From: Carboxylicivirga linearis
GTDB taxonomy: Bacteria; Bacteroidota; Bacteroidia; Bacteroidales; Marinilabiliaceae
Reading direction: 5' to 3'
Assembly (NCBI RefSeq): GCF_018271995.1
Contig: NZ_JAGUCO010000023.1
Coordinates: 18,147 to 82,146 of the forward strand
Length of the DNA stretch: 64,000 nucleotides
Position 1 is the stretch's first letter. Each line of letters begins with the position of its first letter. A program made the translations under genes and the position numbers. Below the pieces are notes generated by a model. The model was given only the letters and a program-made list of their open reading frames with translations, was not told where the DNA came from and ran no database searches. Shown here piece after piece: positions 10,216-20,000 of this stretch.

Positions 10216-10245
10216 GCGTATCTGACAATCAGATACGCTTTTTTT
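10216..10245 (+). terminator. Rho-independent terminator after the cold-shock gene
   Basis: A perfect 10-base-pair stem (GCGTATCTGA and TCAGATACGC) with a CAA loop is followed by seven T residues. It lies 35 bases after the cold-shock stop codon and just before the convergent TrmO gene. Confidence 0.93.
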
Positions 10246-10265
10246 GTGATTATTTTTTACTTGAT

Positions 10266-10757
10266 TTACTTAAATCTGTCATCCGACCGGAGCTTATCAA
10301 CCTGAAGGTTAGACTGCCTGTCGAGCCAGCCTGCTTTGGTATTTTCTCTGTTATCGAATTTGGCAAAAAACGGTTTGATATCCAACAACGGAGTTCCATC
10401 CAGCACATCTATCATTTTTATATGAATGATATTTTTTTCAATCGAGAGCAGCTCAACCGTTGATAAACCAATGGCATTAGGACGTTTGGGTGATTTGGTA
10501 GCAAATATTCCATGTTCAACAGTATCCATAAATGGCTTCACCTTAAGTTGGAACCCGCTAATTTTATGAAAATGATAAAATAAAGTGATGTGAGAAAACT
10601 CTTCTAAATCGAGAAGGCCTTCCTCAAATTCAGGATAAATCTCTATGGTTCCCTCCACGTTTTCAGCAGCTTTGGGTTGTATAGGCATATTTTCTATCGA
10701 TTGAAACGGAGTATGTATAATACCGATTGGTTGTAATTCAATGATTGATCTACTCAT
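10266..10757 (-). CDS. trmO: tRNA (N6-threonylcarbamoyladenosine(37)-N6)-methyltransferase TrmO (TsaA/UPF0066 family)
   Basis: The SAM-dependent TsaA/TrmO fold is recognised from PIGIIHTPF near the N-terminus and the family signature SPKRPNAIGLSTVEL, followed by VLDGTPLLDIKPF. Members methylate t6A37 of tRNA-Thr to m6t6A. The longest frame would start at 10814, but the first 19 residues are unlike the family and hydrophobic, so I place the start at the ATG at 10757 (MSRSIIELQPIGII). The resulting 163 residues fit a single-domain TrmO; the C-terminal extension found in some enterobacterial forms is absent. It stands alone, downstream of the exporter operon on the same strand. Confidence 0.88.
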   Translation of the reverse strand: MSRSIIELQPIGIIHTPFQSIENMPIQPKAAENVEGTIEIYPEFEEGLLDLEEFSHITLFYHFHKISGFQLKVKPFMDTVEHGIFATKSPKRPNAIGLSTVELLSIEKNIIHIKMIDVLDGTPLLDIKPFFAKFDNRENTKAGWLDRQSNLQVDKLRSDDRFK

Positions 10758-10933
10758 AGATTTAAATTTGAAAATTAGAAGGATCAGATGCTGAACAGGG
10801 ATTGCAAGGTACATATATCTGACCTTTAATCCTTAAAAAGGATGGAGAATTCATTTTACACTATTCCTGAAAATTGAATTTTCTTTCGAATAGATTGCCG
10901 AACCGATTATTAATCAGATGGCTCGATTAATAA

Positions 10934-11590
10934 TTATGCATATTGAAAAATATCATCCAAGCTGATGGTCATTACTTTATCTGCTGCAGATAGCTTTGAT
11001 AAGTTAATCATTGCTTTCGCTACTATTATCCCTTCTATTCCACGATATTTTCTCAATCCGGGAATAAACTTAACAATTGAATTTATCACCGCAATCCCCA
11101 ATTCCTCACGTTTTCTTTTAGCAGGTCTTTCCCCCATTAAGCCACTAGGCCGTAGAATACATATCTTTTCGAAAGACAGTTGCTGAATTACCTCCTCCAG
11201 CTCTCCTTTTATTCTTAGATAAAAAGCCTTAGATTGGGCATTGGCTGACATTGATGAAACCAAAACATATTGTTTTACTCCGTTTTGCGCAGCTATTTTA
11301 GCAAACTCATGTTGGTAGGTATAATCAACTTTGTATTGCTGCTTTTTACTTCCGGCTTGCTTTAATGTTGTGCCCATAGCAGAAAAAAGCACATCACCCG
11401 TTATCTCATTTCTTATCTGATCAAGTTGATCGAAATCACAAATATATTCTTTCAATTTAAGGTTTGAATCCTCCAATGATCTTCGCGTAAATACCTTGAC
11501 CACACTGTAAAAATCATCATTCAGCAATTGCTTAACCACATGTGATCCTACTAAACCGGTAGCTCCTATAACAATTGCCGTTTTTCCCAT
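10934..11590 (-). CDS. NAD(P)-binding Rossmann protein, atypical SDR (HTATIP2/YbjT-like)
   Basis: The N-terminus MGKTAIVIGATGLVGSHV carries the GxxGxxG dinucleotide-binding motif of atypical (NmrA-like or HTATIP2-like) short-chain dehydrogenases. YVLVSSMSA and ILRPSGLMGERP match the strand-5 and strand-6 regions of this group. The frame is open from 11635, but the start at 11590 is preferred. It gives the canonical glycine motif at the N-terminus and begins one base after the stop of the TolC-like gene, as expected for translational coupling. It is therefore probably the last gene of the ABC/HlyD/TolC operon. The catalytic Ser is present but the YxxxK is weak, so it may be an NAD(P) sensor or oxidoreductase; the substrate is unknown. 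Confidence 0.82.
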   Translation of the reverse strand: MGKTAIVIGATGLVGSHVVKQLLNDDFYSVVKVFTRRSLEDSNLKLKEYICDFDQLDQIRNEITGDVLFSAMGTTLKQAGSKKQQYKVDYTYQHEFAKIAAQNGVKQYVLVSSMSANAQSKAFYLRIKGELEEVIQQLSFEKICILRPSGLMGERPAKRKREELGIAVINSIVKFIPGLRKYRGIEGIIVAKAMINLSKLSAADKVMTISLDDIFQYA

Positions 11591-11591
11591 C

Positions 11592-13016
11592 TTAATCTTC
11601 GCTTTTAAATATAGGAATGCCAGCTGCATACCCAACTCCTACAATCGACACATTATATTTTGCCAGTAAGGAAATCATCTTTAAGCGGGCGTCAATCATG
11701 TAATTCTCGCGCGTATTTACTAAGAACAACGAACTCTCACCTGATTCAAAACGCTGCCTCTCAGCATCCAGCATTCGATTGTAATTTTTAACCACATCGG
11801 CATATAATTCAACTTGCTCCGATAAAGCCGTTTGAGTATTGTAATATTTAAGAAGCTTATTTTGAAGCTCTAAAAGTTTCTGACTCTGCTTTATTTCAGC
11901 ATCCTGTATTTTAAATTTAGCTTGTTGATACGCTCCTCGTTCTTCTCGCAGAAAAACAGGCATACTAAAATTAAATCCCCACTTATAATTATTGATGGAA
12001 TAACTCTGAAAAACGTTGCCTCCGTGCGCCTCGTTCAAAAAGTTATAATTCAGGTTTAACTTCGGTTTGAAGCTTTCTCGTTTTAATTTTCGATCTATTT
12101 CTAGAGAAGCCAGTTTGTAATCCATCAACTGCATGTCGGGATGAGAAAAACCCAGGTTATTCAACAAAATATTCAATGAATCGGATGAAATTCCATCAGC
12201 CTTATTTGCAGCAGCATAAACAGGCGGATGCATCTCTTCACTAATATTTAATGGTACTCCGTTCTCGAACCATAGGTAATTCGATAACTCAAGGGTAACA
12301 TTATCATATTTCAACTTCGCTCCTTTTTTGCTTAGCTGCCGGTTTTGTACAACAATATGGGCCTCCAAAGTATCAATGGCTGATCGGTCGCCAAATTCAT
12401 GACTTCCTTTAATGGCTCTTAACCTAATCTGTGCCAATTCAACAGCTTCTTTGTATACTTGATACTCATTGTATGCAGCCACCCAATCCCAGTACTTTTT
12501 AACCGCATCAAAGTACAAACTAAGCATCATTTTTTCCTGCTCGGCCTTTGTCGACTGAGCATATAATTTTGCCTGCTTTAGTTCCGCTCTTCGCTTATCA
12601 ATGACTAATCCCTTACCTACCGGCACCGAAATTCCAGCATACCATAATCCATCATCCGGAACAATATTCTGAGGATTGAGATTATATCCTCGGTTTTGAT
12701 CAAACCCTGTTTTTAATTCAATACCGTACCAGGTAGGCACTTTTAATCCTGTACCTAATAAGCTGTAATATTCCTTATCATCGTAATATTTCTGATCGAG
12801 ACCTGCAAATAGATATGGATCGAAATTACCACGAGCCTTTCTAACACCACTCTCTCCCTGACTTACAACTATTTGACTTTGTATAGACACAGGGTGATAT
12901 TGCTCTACATACCAAAGTAATTGTTGTAAAGTAAAAACAGATGAGTCAGTTTGGGCTTTCAGCCACAATCCATTAAAAACTACTAATAGTGCTAATACGA
13001 AACGCTTACCGGTCAT
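11592..13016 (-). CDS. TolC family outer-membrane efflux protein
   Basis: A 474-residue outer-membrane channel subunit with a signal peptide ending near LKAQ. The body shows the long amphipathic coiled-coil helices of the OEP fold, with the typical AELKQAKLYAQSTKAEQEK segment and a second repeat half around residues 300-450. Three such chains form a channel across the outer membrane and periplasm. It is translated after the HlyD-type adaptor (9-base gap) and before the Rossmann protein, so with the ABC subunit it should complete a tripartite or type I-like exporter. No substrate gene is evident nearby. Confidence 0.9.
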   Translation of the reverse strand: MTGKRFVLALLVVFNGLWLKAQTDSSVFTLQQLLWYVEQYHPVSIQSQIVVSQGESGVRKARGNFDPYLFAGLDQKYYDDKEYYSLLGTGLKVPTWYGIELKTGFDQNRGYNLNPQNIVPDDGLWYAGISVPVGKGLVIDKRRAELKQAKLYAQSTKAEQEKMMLSLYFDAVKKYWDWVAAYNEYQVYKEAVELAQIRLRAIKGSHEFGDRSAIDTLEAHIVVQNRQLSKKGAKLKYDNVTLELSNYLWFENGVPLNISEEMHPPVYAAANKADGISSDSLNILLNNLGFSHPDMQLMDYKLASLEIDRKLKRESFKPKLNLNYNFLNEAHGGNVFQSYSINNYKWGFNFSMPVFLREERGAYQQAKFKIQDAEIKQSQKLLELQNKLLKYYNTQTALSEQVELYADVVKNYNRMLDAERQRFESGESSLFLVNTRENYMIDARLKMISLLAKYNVSIVGVGYAAGIPIFKSED

Positions 13017-13025
13017 ACTAAAAAC

Positions 13026-14387
13026 TTATTTCTTCTTTTTTGCTGATGCATCTTTTTTATCCTGAGCGGTATAGTAATCAGGTGGAAATCCATTCATCTG
13101 ACGCCATATCTCATACCAAACAGGTACATCTTTCAATAAAGCAATACCATCAGCTCCAGCACCTATTCTCAACTGCTCCGGCCATGCCACCTCTTCCTTG
13201 TCCTGTTCAACTAATATACGATATTTACCATTGTCACTTATAAAATTATCAATAGCAAATACTTTACCTCCAAAGGTACCGAAAGAAATATTAGGCCATC
13301 CACTGAAGACAATTGAAGGCCACCCATCAAACATAAATCGTACCTTGTCACCTACATGTAATAATGGCAAGTCAATAGGATCGACATACATTTCAACCGC
13401 CAACTCAAAATCAGCTGGCATAATACTAACTAAAGGATCGCCTTCTTTTACCGTTTCTCCAATACCACTGCGTATGGTTTTAGTAATATAACCATCCTGA
13501 GGTGCCGATACATAATACATACCGGTGCGAACCGAATAGTTCATGTACTGATTCTGCATCTTACTCAGTGTTGCCTCTGCATCGTACAGCGCCGACATTG
13601 CCGAATATTTATCTGATTCAGACTTACTCAGTTTCTCGCGATACTGGTTACGAATAGATGATAATTCTACCTTATAGTTAATCAGATTATTTCTGCTGGT
13701 AAGTAGTTTATTCTCGGCACTCACCATTTTGGCCTGTGTTTCCTGCATCTTCAGTTTGCGCGATTCTAACTCTGTCAGTGAGTTTAAACCATCAGCATAT
13801 AACTTTTGCGTTCTTTCATACTGACGTTGAGCAATTTCATAATTGGTTTTACTGGCTTCGTAATCGATACTATCCGACTCAATTTTCAACACAGCCTGTT
13901 TTACATAGTTTTGAGTTTGCTCCAGCTTTAATCGTTGAGTCTGTGATAAGGCTCTGATCTGCTCGTCCAAGGCCTTAATCTTTTCCATGTAACTCTGAAC
14001 AGCCATCTCTTTAGCCTCAATCTGATGCTGAGTTCGGCTTAACAGCTCCGGATCCATATATTCTGCTTTGGTCTCAGACAAAAACAAAATAGTATCTCCT
14101 CGTTTCACAAAATCACCCTCCTGAATATACCAACTCTCAATACGTCCTCCAATAACAGAGTGAATGGTCTGTGGACGTTGATCGGGTTTTAAAGCCGTTA
14201 CATAACCTGTGGATCGTATATTTTGAGTCCATGGTAAAAACATAGACAGCAATAAAGCAAAGAAAAACAAATACAACAGCCTGGTAAATAGTTTACCTGC
14301 CATGTAATTTTTTACTAAGGCAAATGACTTCAGTTTGCTTTTATCAATCTTTGAAGCCACTTCTATATCTTGAGAAATATTTAGCAT
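13026..14387 (-). CDS. HlyD family periplasmic adaptor (membrane fusion protein)
   Basis: A 453-residue adaptor with one N-terminal transmembrane helix (residues about 33-52). A biotinyl-lipoyl-like half motif follows (GGRIESWYIQEGDFVKRGD), then a long alpha-helical coiled coil (about 110-270) and the second half motif SAPQDGYITK with GETVKEGDPL. A beta-barrel region comes next, and the tail is lysine-rich (ASAKKKK). Such proteins bridge an inner-membrane ABC transporter to a TolC channel. It starts 3 bases after the ABC gene and ends 9 bases before the TolC gene. The length and single membrane anchor fit type I secretion adaptors better than RND adaptors. Confidence 0.92.
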   Translation of the reverse strand: MLNISQDIEVASKIDKSKLKSFALVKNYMAGKLFTRLLYLFFFALLLSMFLPWTQNIRSTGYVTALKPDQRPQTIHSVIGGRIESWYIQEGDFVKRGDTILFLSETKAEYMDPELLSRTQHQIEAKEMAVQSYMEKIKALDEQIRALSQTQRLKLEQTQNYVKQAVLKIESDSIDYEASKTNYEIAQRQYERTQKLYADGLNSLTELESRKLKMQETQAKMVSAENKLLTSRNNLINYKVELSSIRNQYREKLSKSESDKYSAMSALYDAEATLSKMQNQYMNYSVRTGMYYVSAPQDGYITKTIRSGIGETVKEGDPLVSIMPADFELAVEMYVDPIDLPLLHVGDKVRFMFDGWPSIVFSGWPNISFGTFGGKVFAIDNFISDNGKYRILVEQDKEEVAWPEQLRIGAGADGIALLKDVPVWYEIWRQMNGFPPDYYTAQDKKDASAKKKK

Positions 14388-14390
14388 AGT

Positions 14391-16112
14391 TTATTTTGTT
14401 TGAAAAACGTTTTTATACCAACCCAAATGTTTCATTTTCTCATGTACTCCATCTGCTATTAATTCGCCTCTGTTCAGTACTAACACTCGTTCAAACAATT
14501 CAGCAACTGCCGGGTTGTTAGATGTAACAATAACTGTTGACTTCAGACTTAACACGTAAGTGATAAACTGATTTCGATCCGTTTCATTTAATTGATTTAT
14601 TAAATCACCCAACAATATCAATCTGCTTTCTACCACAATACTACGAGCCATTATAATCTTTAGGCGTACACTTTTGGGAATATTCTTACCTTCAGCAATT
14701 AGCAGGGTATCATAACCTTCTTCCAATGAGTCGACATAAGAATTGAAACCCATGATAGCAGCTACTTTCTCCACATCAATCTTTGATATATTGGACTTTC
14801 CTAATGTGATATTTTCGAAAATTGTTCCGGCAAAAATCTCTGCTTTTGAGTAACAAGATCCTATTTCAGAACGCAGTTCATTATTTTTCCAGTTTTTCAT
14901 CGAAACCTGGTTGAATAAAATATTACCACTATAACTGTCGTACATTCCACCCAAATGTTTCAATAGCATTGATTTTCCTGAACCGTTGAAACCAGATAAA
15001 CAAATTTTCTCCCCTGGCTTAATAGTCAAATTCAAATCTTTCAACACTTCATTGGTTGAATCTTTGGTAAATGAATAACTTAAATTTTCAATATCAATAT
15101 GAAATCCTTCTGATTTCGATAAATCAATATCTTCACCCAAATCACAATCCAATGGCATATCCGTTATTGATCCCATCTTTTCTACCGATGTTAATACATC
15201 ATAAACAGTTTCAATTAGTGTCATCAGCTTTTCAACCGAAGTAACAATCATTAAAATTATAATCTCAGCTGCCACAAACTGACCAATGTTCATCTGTTGG
15301 TTAATCACCAGCAATCCGCCAACTATCAACAGACCAGCAATCATTATCACTTTAAAACTGATCAAGTTAACAAACTGAATAACCAATATTCGGAAATGAT
15401 TTTTACGATACTTCAGATAACCGTAAACAGATTCATCCGTCTTTTCAAGAGGAAGATTTGAACTCGCGGCCATTTTAAAGGTATCCTGCGCACGTGCTAG
15501 TTCTTGAAGCCAATGAGCTACCTTATATTTGTAAGTCGATTCTTTTAAACTTGTTATCAAACCATTTTTGACTGTATATCTGAATATTACAAATACAATC
15601 AACAATAATATTGCACTATATAAAATAAAATATGAATGATAAATGGACAATAATATCATCCCAAACAAAACCTGTAGAATAGCAGATGAAAAATCCAATA
15701 GAATTTTAGAGATTCCCTTTTGAATGGTGAGGGTATCAAAAAAACGATTCATCAATTCAGGAGCATAATGTCCGTCTAAAGCACTCAGCTTGATACGCGG
15801 AATACGAAAGGCAAAATCAAAGGCTGAACGGGCAAACAGTTTCTGTTGTATATTTTCCGAAATGCTCATTTGCATCACCTGCATCACTCCATTCAATATC
15901 ACCCCTAAAACCACAATAGTCACCAGTACAATCCATGAAGTTGAAACCTGTCCACCTGTTATCAGGTTGATAATTGCCTGTACACCTAAGGGAAGCGACA
16001 AAGAAACTAACCCATTAAAAATAGCATATATATAAATACTAAAAATATCTTGTTTATCAACTTTTAGCATCTTTATAAAACGCCTGAAAGGCAGTTTAAC
16101 GTTGTACTCCAT
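14391..16112 (-). CDS. ABC transporter permease/ATP-binding protein with degenerate ATPase motifs
   Basis: A half-transporter of 573 residues: an ABC transmembrane domain with about six helices (residues 20-310) and a nucleotide-binding domain (about 335-573). The Walker A motif is intact (GFNGSGKS, K380). The other motifs are not. The Q-loop region reads IGSCYSKA with no Gln (418-424). The LSGGQ signature position reads NIPKSVRL (477-484). Walker B reads LILLGD instead of hhhhDE (498-503), the D-loop reads NQLN, and the H-loop His is Ser531 (VTSNNP). The frame is uninterrupted and the gene heads an operon with HlyD and TolC genes, so it is not an obvious pseudogene. It may bind ATP without normal hydrolysis, or need another ABC partner. 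Export substrate is unknown. Confidence 0.88.
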   Translation of the reverse strand: MEYNVKLPFRRFIKMLKVDKQDIFSIYIYAIFNGLVSLSLPLGVQAIINLITGGQVSTSWIVLVTIVVLGVILNGVMQVMQMSISENIQQKLFARSAFDFAFRIPRIKLSALDGHYAPELMNRFFDTLTIQKGISKILLDFSSAILQVLFGMILLSIYHSYFILYSAILLLIVFVIFRYTVKNGLITSLKESTYKYKVAHWLQELARAQDTFKMAASSNLPLEKTDESVYGYLKYRKNHFRILVIQFVNLISFKVIMIAGLLIVGGLLVINQQMNIGQFVAAEIIILMIVTSVEKLMTLIETVYDVLTSVEKMGSITDMPLDCDLGEDIDLSKSEGFHIDIENLSYSFTKDSTNEVLKDLNLTIKPGEKICLSGFNGSGKSMLLKHLGGMYDSYSGNILFNQVSMKNWKNNELRSEIGSCYSKAEIFAGTIFENITLGKSNISKIDVEKVAAIMGFNSYVDSLEEGYDTLLIAEGKNIPKSVRLKIIMARSIVVESRLILLGDLINQLNETDRNQFITYVLSLKSTVIVTSNNPAVAELFERVLVLNRGELIADGVHEKMKHLGWYKNVFQTK

Positions 16113-16566
16113 GTTTTATATTATTTAACTTATTACGCTTAAAGCCTTCATTATTTCAAAGCCCAATTTAAGCAAAATTTATACCAAATATGAACATATC
16201 ATTAGCCAAACAAACCAATATTAATCATTGAATTTTATAATCATTTAAGGATCTAAGGCCCCTAACAATCAACATTAAGTATTTTTTATTAAATGATTTA
16301 TAACTGACTCTGATTACATCCGGATCAATGATCTCGATCTAAGTTTAATAAACAATTAAACAAACATCTTGATTTTATAATTTATGTTAATTGTTGTAAT
16401 ATTAAGCTATCTAACTATACTACAACTCTTTTAAACCCGTATTATTTCTTTAATAGCACTATGAATTTACATCACAAAAATCTTATTATTACTTTAACAT
16501 GTGTTTAACAGCCATCATTCAACTTATTTCCTCTTAATGTGTTTATTTTGTAGGTAATTGATAATT
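16113..16566. other. Divergent intergenic region, no gene seen
   Basis: This AT-rich stretch of 454 bases separates the minus-strand ABC exporter operon from the plus-strand metal-efflux operon, so it should hold both promoters. I found no exact TAnnTTTG box on either strand; TTATTTTG at 16543-16550 is a one-mismatch candidate for the plus-strand operon. No RNA gene or strong hairpin is evident. Confidence 0.5.
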
Positions 16567-16941
16567 ATGATCCAAAAAATCGCACATATACTAATGGCAT
16601 TGTTACTGATGACTTCCACTATGGGATTTACAGTTTCGAAGCATTATTGTGGTACAAGATTAGTGGATGTAAGTATTAATAAAAAAGCCCAAAGTTGCTG
16701 TGGCAACGAAGGAACTTCCAAATGTTGTCATAACGAAACACATCATTTTCAGGTGGAAGATGACTTCAATTTGGTAATGGATGCTCAAATAAACGTTCCT
16801 TTTGTTTATATGGCTCCGGTACTCTTTCTTTTTACTGATATAATTGAAGAAGAAACTGAAGATTTCGTTGAAATTGTAGCTTCTCCACCACCGCCTGATC
16901 TAGGCATTCGCCTTTCTTTTCTTCAAAGTTATTTGAATTGA
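16567..16941 (+). CDS. HYC_CC_PP family small exported protein
   Basis: A protein of 124 residues with an N-terminal hydrophobic segment. It shows the three landmarks that give the family its name: KHYCGT near residue 29, paired cysteines (SCCGNE, KCCHNE) and a proline run (ASPPPPD) near the C-terminus. His and Cys density in residues 28-62 suggests metal binding in the periplasm. The frame can be extended to a TTG at 16558, but the ATG at 16567 is the better start. It precedes the CusA-type pump gene by 154 bases on the same strand, and members of the family are often found beside such pumps. The molecular role is unknown; accessory metal binding is inference. Confidence 0.85.
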   Translation: MIQKIAHILMALLLMTSTMGFTVSKHYCGTRLVDVSINKKAQSCCGNEGTSKCCHNETHHFQVEDDFNLVMDAQINVPFVYMAPVLFLFTDIIEEETEDFVEIVASPPPPDLGIRLSFLQSYLN

Positions 16942-17095
16942 TTCTCACAAGTTTATTAGTTTTTAGGCAGTAGGCAATAGATTGTTATTGCACATTGTTT
17001 ATACACTTAAAATTGAGGCTTTATAATGGATTTACATGTTCTATTATTTGGTCCGTAGGTTAATATCAATTCAATAACCATATTATCATTTTGAA

Positions 17096-20000
17096 ATGCT
17101 AAATAAAATTATCCGCTTTTTTCTGGAAAATAAGCTGGTAACATTACTGGTATTAGTGGTATTTATCAGCTGGGGAATCATTACATCTCCCTTTGGTTGG
17201 AATACCGGCTTCTTACCAAGCGATCCGGTACCCGTTGATGCCATTCCAGATATTGGCGAAAACCAGCAAATAGTTTATACCGAATGGCCCGGGAGGTCTC
17301 CACAAGATATTGACGATCAAATATCATATCCGCTAACATCGGCTCTGTTGGGTATGCCGGGTGTTAAAACCATTCGAAGCAACTCCATTTTCGGATTATC
17401 CAGTATCTACATCATTTTTGATGATGATGTAGAGTTCTACTGGAGCCGAACACGAATATTGGAAAAGTTGAACTCCTTACCATCCGGCACATTACCTGAT
17501 GGAGTAGCACCGGCTTTGGGGCCTGATGCCACTGCTTTAGGTCAGATTTACTGGTACACACTGGAAGGACGTGATGAGCAAGGTAATCCTGCTGGAGGTT
17601 GGAATCCGCAGGAATTAAGAACTGTGCAGGACTACTACGTTAGATATTCCTTATCATCTGCCGAAGGTGTTGCAGAAGTAGCTTCCATTGGTGGATTTAT
17701 TAAAGAATATCAGGTGGATGTCGATCCGTTTGCCATGAAAGGCTACGGCGTTAATCTGTCGCAAATAATAGCAGCGGTTAAAAACAGTAACCTTGATATT
17801 GGTGCTCGTACTCTGGAGGTGAACCGGGCCGAGTATCTGGTAAGAGCCATTGGTTATATTAAAAACATTGAAGATCTTGAAAAGAGTGTTGTAACCGTTA
17901 GAAATCATGTTCCGATTAGATTAAAAGACGTTGCTAAAATCAACCTTGGCCCTGCAACCCGACGTGGCGGATTAGATAAAGACGGTACTGAAGCAGTTGG
18001 CGGTGTTGTGGTTGCCCGATATGGTGCCAACCCCATGAAAACCATCGACAACCTGAAAGAAAAGATAGCTGAGATAGCTCCCGGCCTTCCTTCTAAAACA
18101 TTGGACGATGGAACAATTTCGAAGGTAACTCTGGTTCCATTTTACGATCGTACGGGGTTAATCAAAGAAACACTGGGCACATTGGAAGAAGCTATCAGCC
18201 TGGAATTACTCATCAGCATACTGGTTGTAATTGTATTGGTCTTCAACCTGAGAGCTTCCCTACTAATATCCAGCTTACTGCCGTTAGGTGTGCTCATCAC
18301 ATTTATAACCATGCGACACTTTGGTGTTGATGCTAATATTGTAGCACTATCGGGTATTGCCATTGCCATTGGTGTTATGGTTGATGTGGGCGTGGTCTTT
18401 GTCGAAAACATTATAAGGCATCTTGATTTACCTGAAAATAAAGGGGCAAAGGGAAAACAACTCCGTCAGGTAATATACGTTGCCACAACAGAGGTAGCCG
18501 GAGCGGTTATCACTGCGCTGGCCACTACAATTATTAGTTTTTTACCGGTGTTTGCCATGGAGGCAGCCGAAGGTAAATTATTCAAGCCATTGGCTTACAC
18601 CAAGTCGTTTACCATGCTTTCGGCTTTATTGATTGGATTGATTATCATTCCAAGTCTGGCAAATCTGATTTTTTCTTTAAGAACAGGTAAGAAGAAACAT
18701 AAAACATTTACCAACATTGCTTTAATAGCAGCCGGAGTTGTATTGGCTATTATTTCAGGTAATTTAATTGCCTTGGCTATTTCTGCCTATGGTATTAATG
18801 GCTTACTATCACAAGTAAAACCTGCCATTTATGAGTGGTGGGGCAATTTTGCAAACATTGCCATCAGTTTGGTAGTAGTTGTCTTCTTCCTTACAAAAAT
18901 TTGGATGCCATTAGGTGCCCAGAATTCTACATTTGCCAACTTCCTGTTTGTAATATTAATTGTTTCTGTGGTTCTGGGAGCTTTATCGCTGGTTATCTAT
19001 TATTACGAGCGTATTCTAAGCTGGTGTTTGAATCATATTGCCACCTTCATTTCCGTACCTATAGTTATTATATTATTTGGTCTGATGGTATGGCAAGGCT
19101 TTGGTAAAGTTTTTGGTTTTATGCCAAAATTCATTCAAAACACAGGTGTTTACATTTCGTTGAGTGAAGAATTTCCGGGTATAGGTAAAGAATTTATGCC
19201 TACGCTGGATGAAGGTTCTTTTCTACTAATGCCAACAACCATGCCTCATTCAGGCATTGCTGAGAATCTGGATGTAATTCGCTTGCTCGATCAAGTAGTT
19301 AGTTCCATTCCTGAAGTTGAGTCGGTAGTTGGTAAATGGGGACGTGTAAATTCAGCCCTCGACCCTGCTCCAACTTCCATGTACGAAAATGTAATCAATT
19401 ATAAATCGGAGTATATTCTTAACGATAAAGGACATCGTGAACGCTACAAGGTTGATAAGGATGAGAAATATTTTTTAGATCTGCAGCTATCAGAAAATGT
19501 ATCTAAATACAGATACGATAAGGATACACATCAAATACAATTGTACGTTAATGATAAGTGGAAAAATGCTTCCTTATCAGAAAAAGAAGTAAAACGAATT
19601 GAAGCAAATATTGCTGATTATCTGATTACTGATAAAAATGGAGAGTATTTCAGACAATGGCGAGATGAAATTAAATCGCCCGATGATATCTGGAATGAAA
19701 TCATATCAAAAAGTCAGATTCCGGGATTAACATCAGCTCCTAAGTTACAGCCTATTTCAACGCGTTTGGTGATGTTACAAACCGGAATGAGGGCCCCCAT
19801 GGGAATTAAAGTCTTTGGGCCTAGTCTGGAAAGCATTGAACAAACGGGTTTGAAACTGGAAAATCTTCTAAAGAATGTTGAAGGTGTTAATCCTTCATCT
19901 GTATTTGCCGATCGTGTAGTTGGTAAGCCATACCTTGAAATGAAGATAGATCGTGATGCCATTGCCCGATATGGAATGAGCATAAGTCAGCTTCAAATGG

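Noticed and set aside
18835..19107. A 90-residue Cys-rich plus-strand open frame inside the pump gene
   Set aside because: It is fully contained in the CusA-type gene in another frame and has no support of its own.
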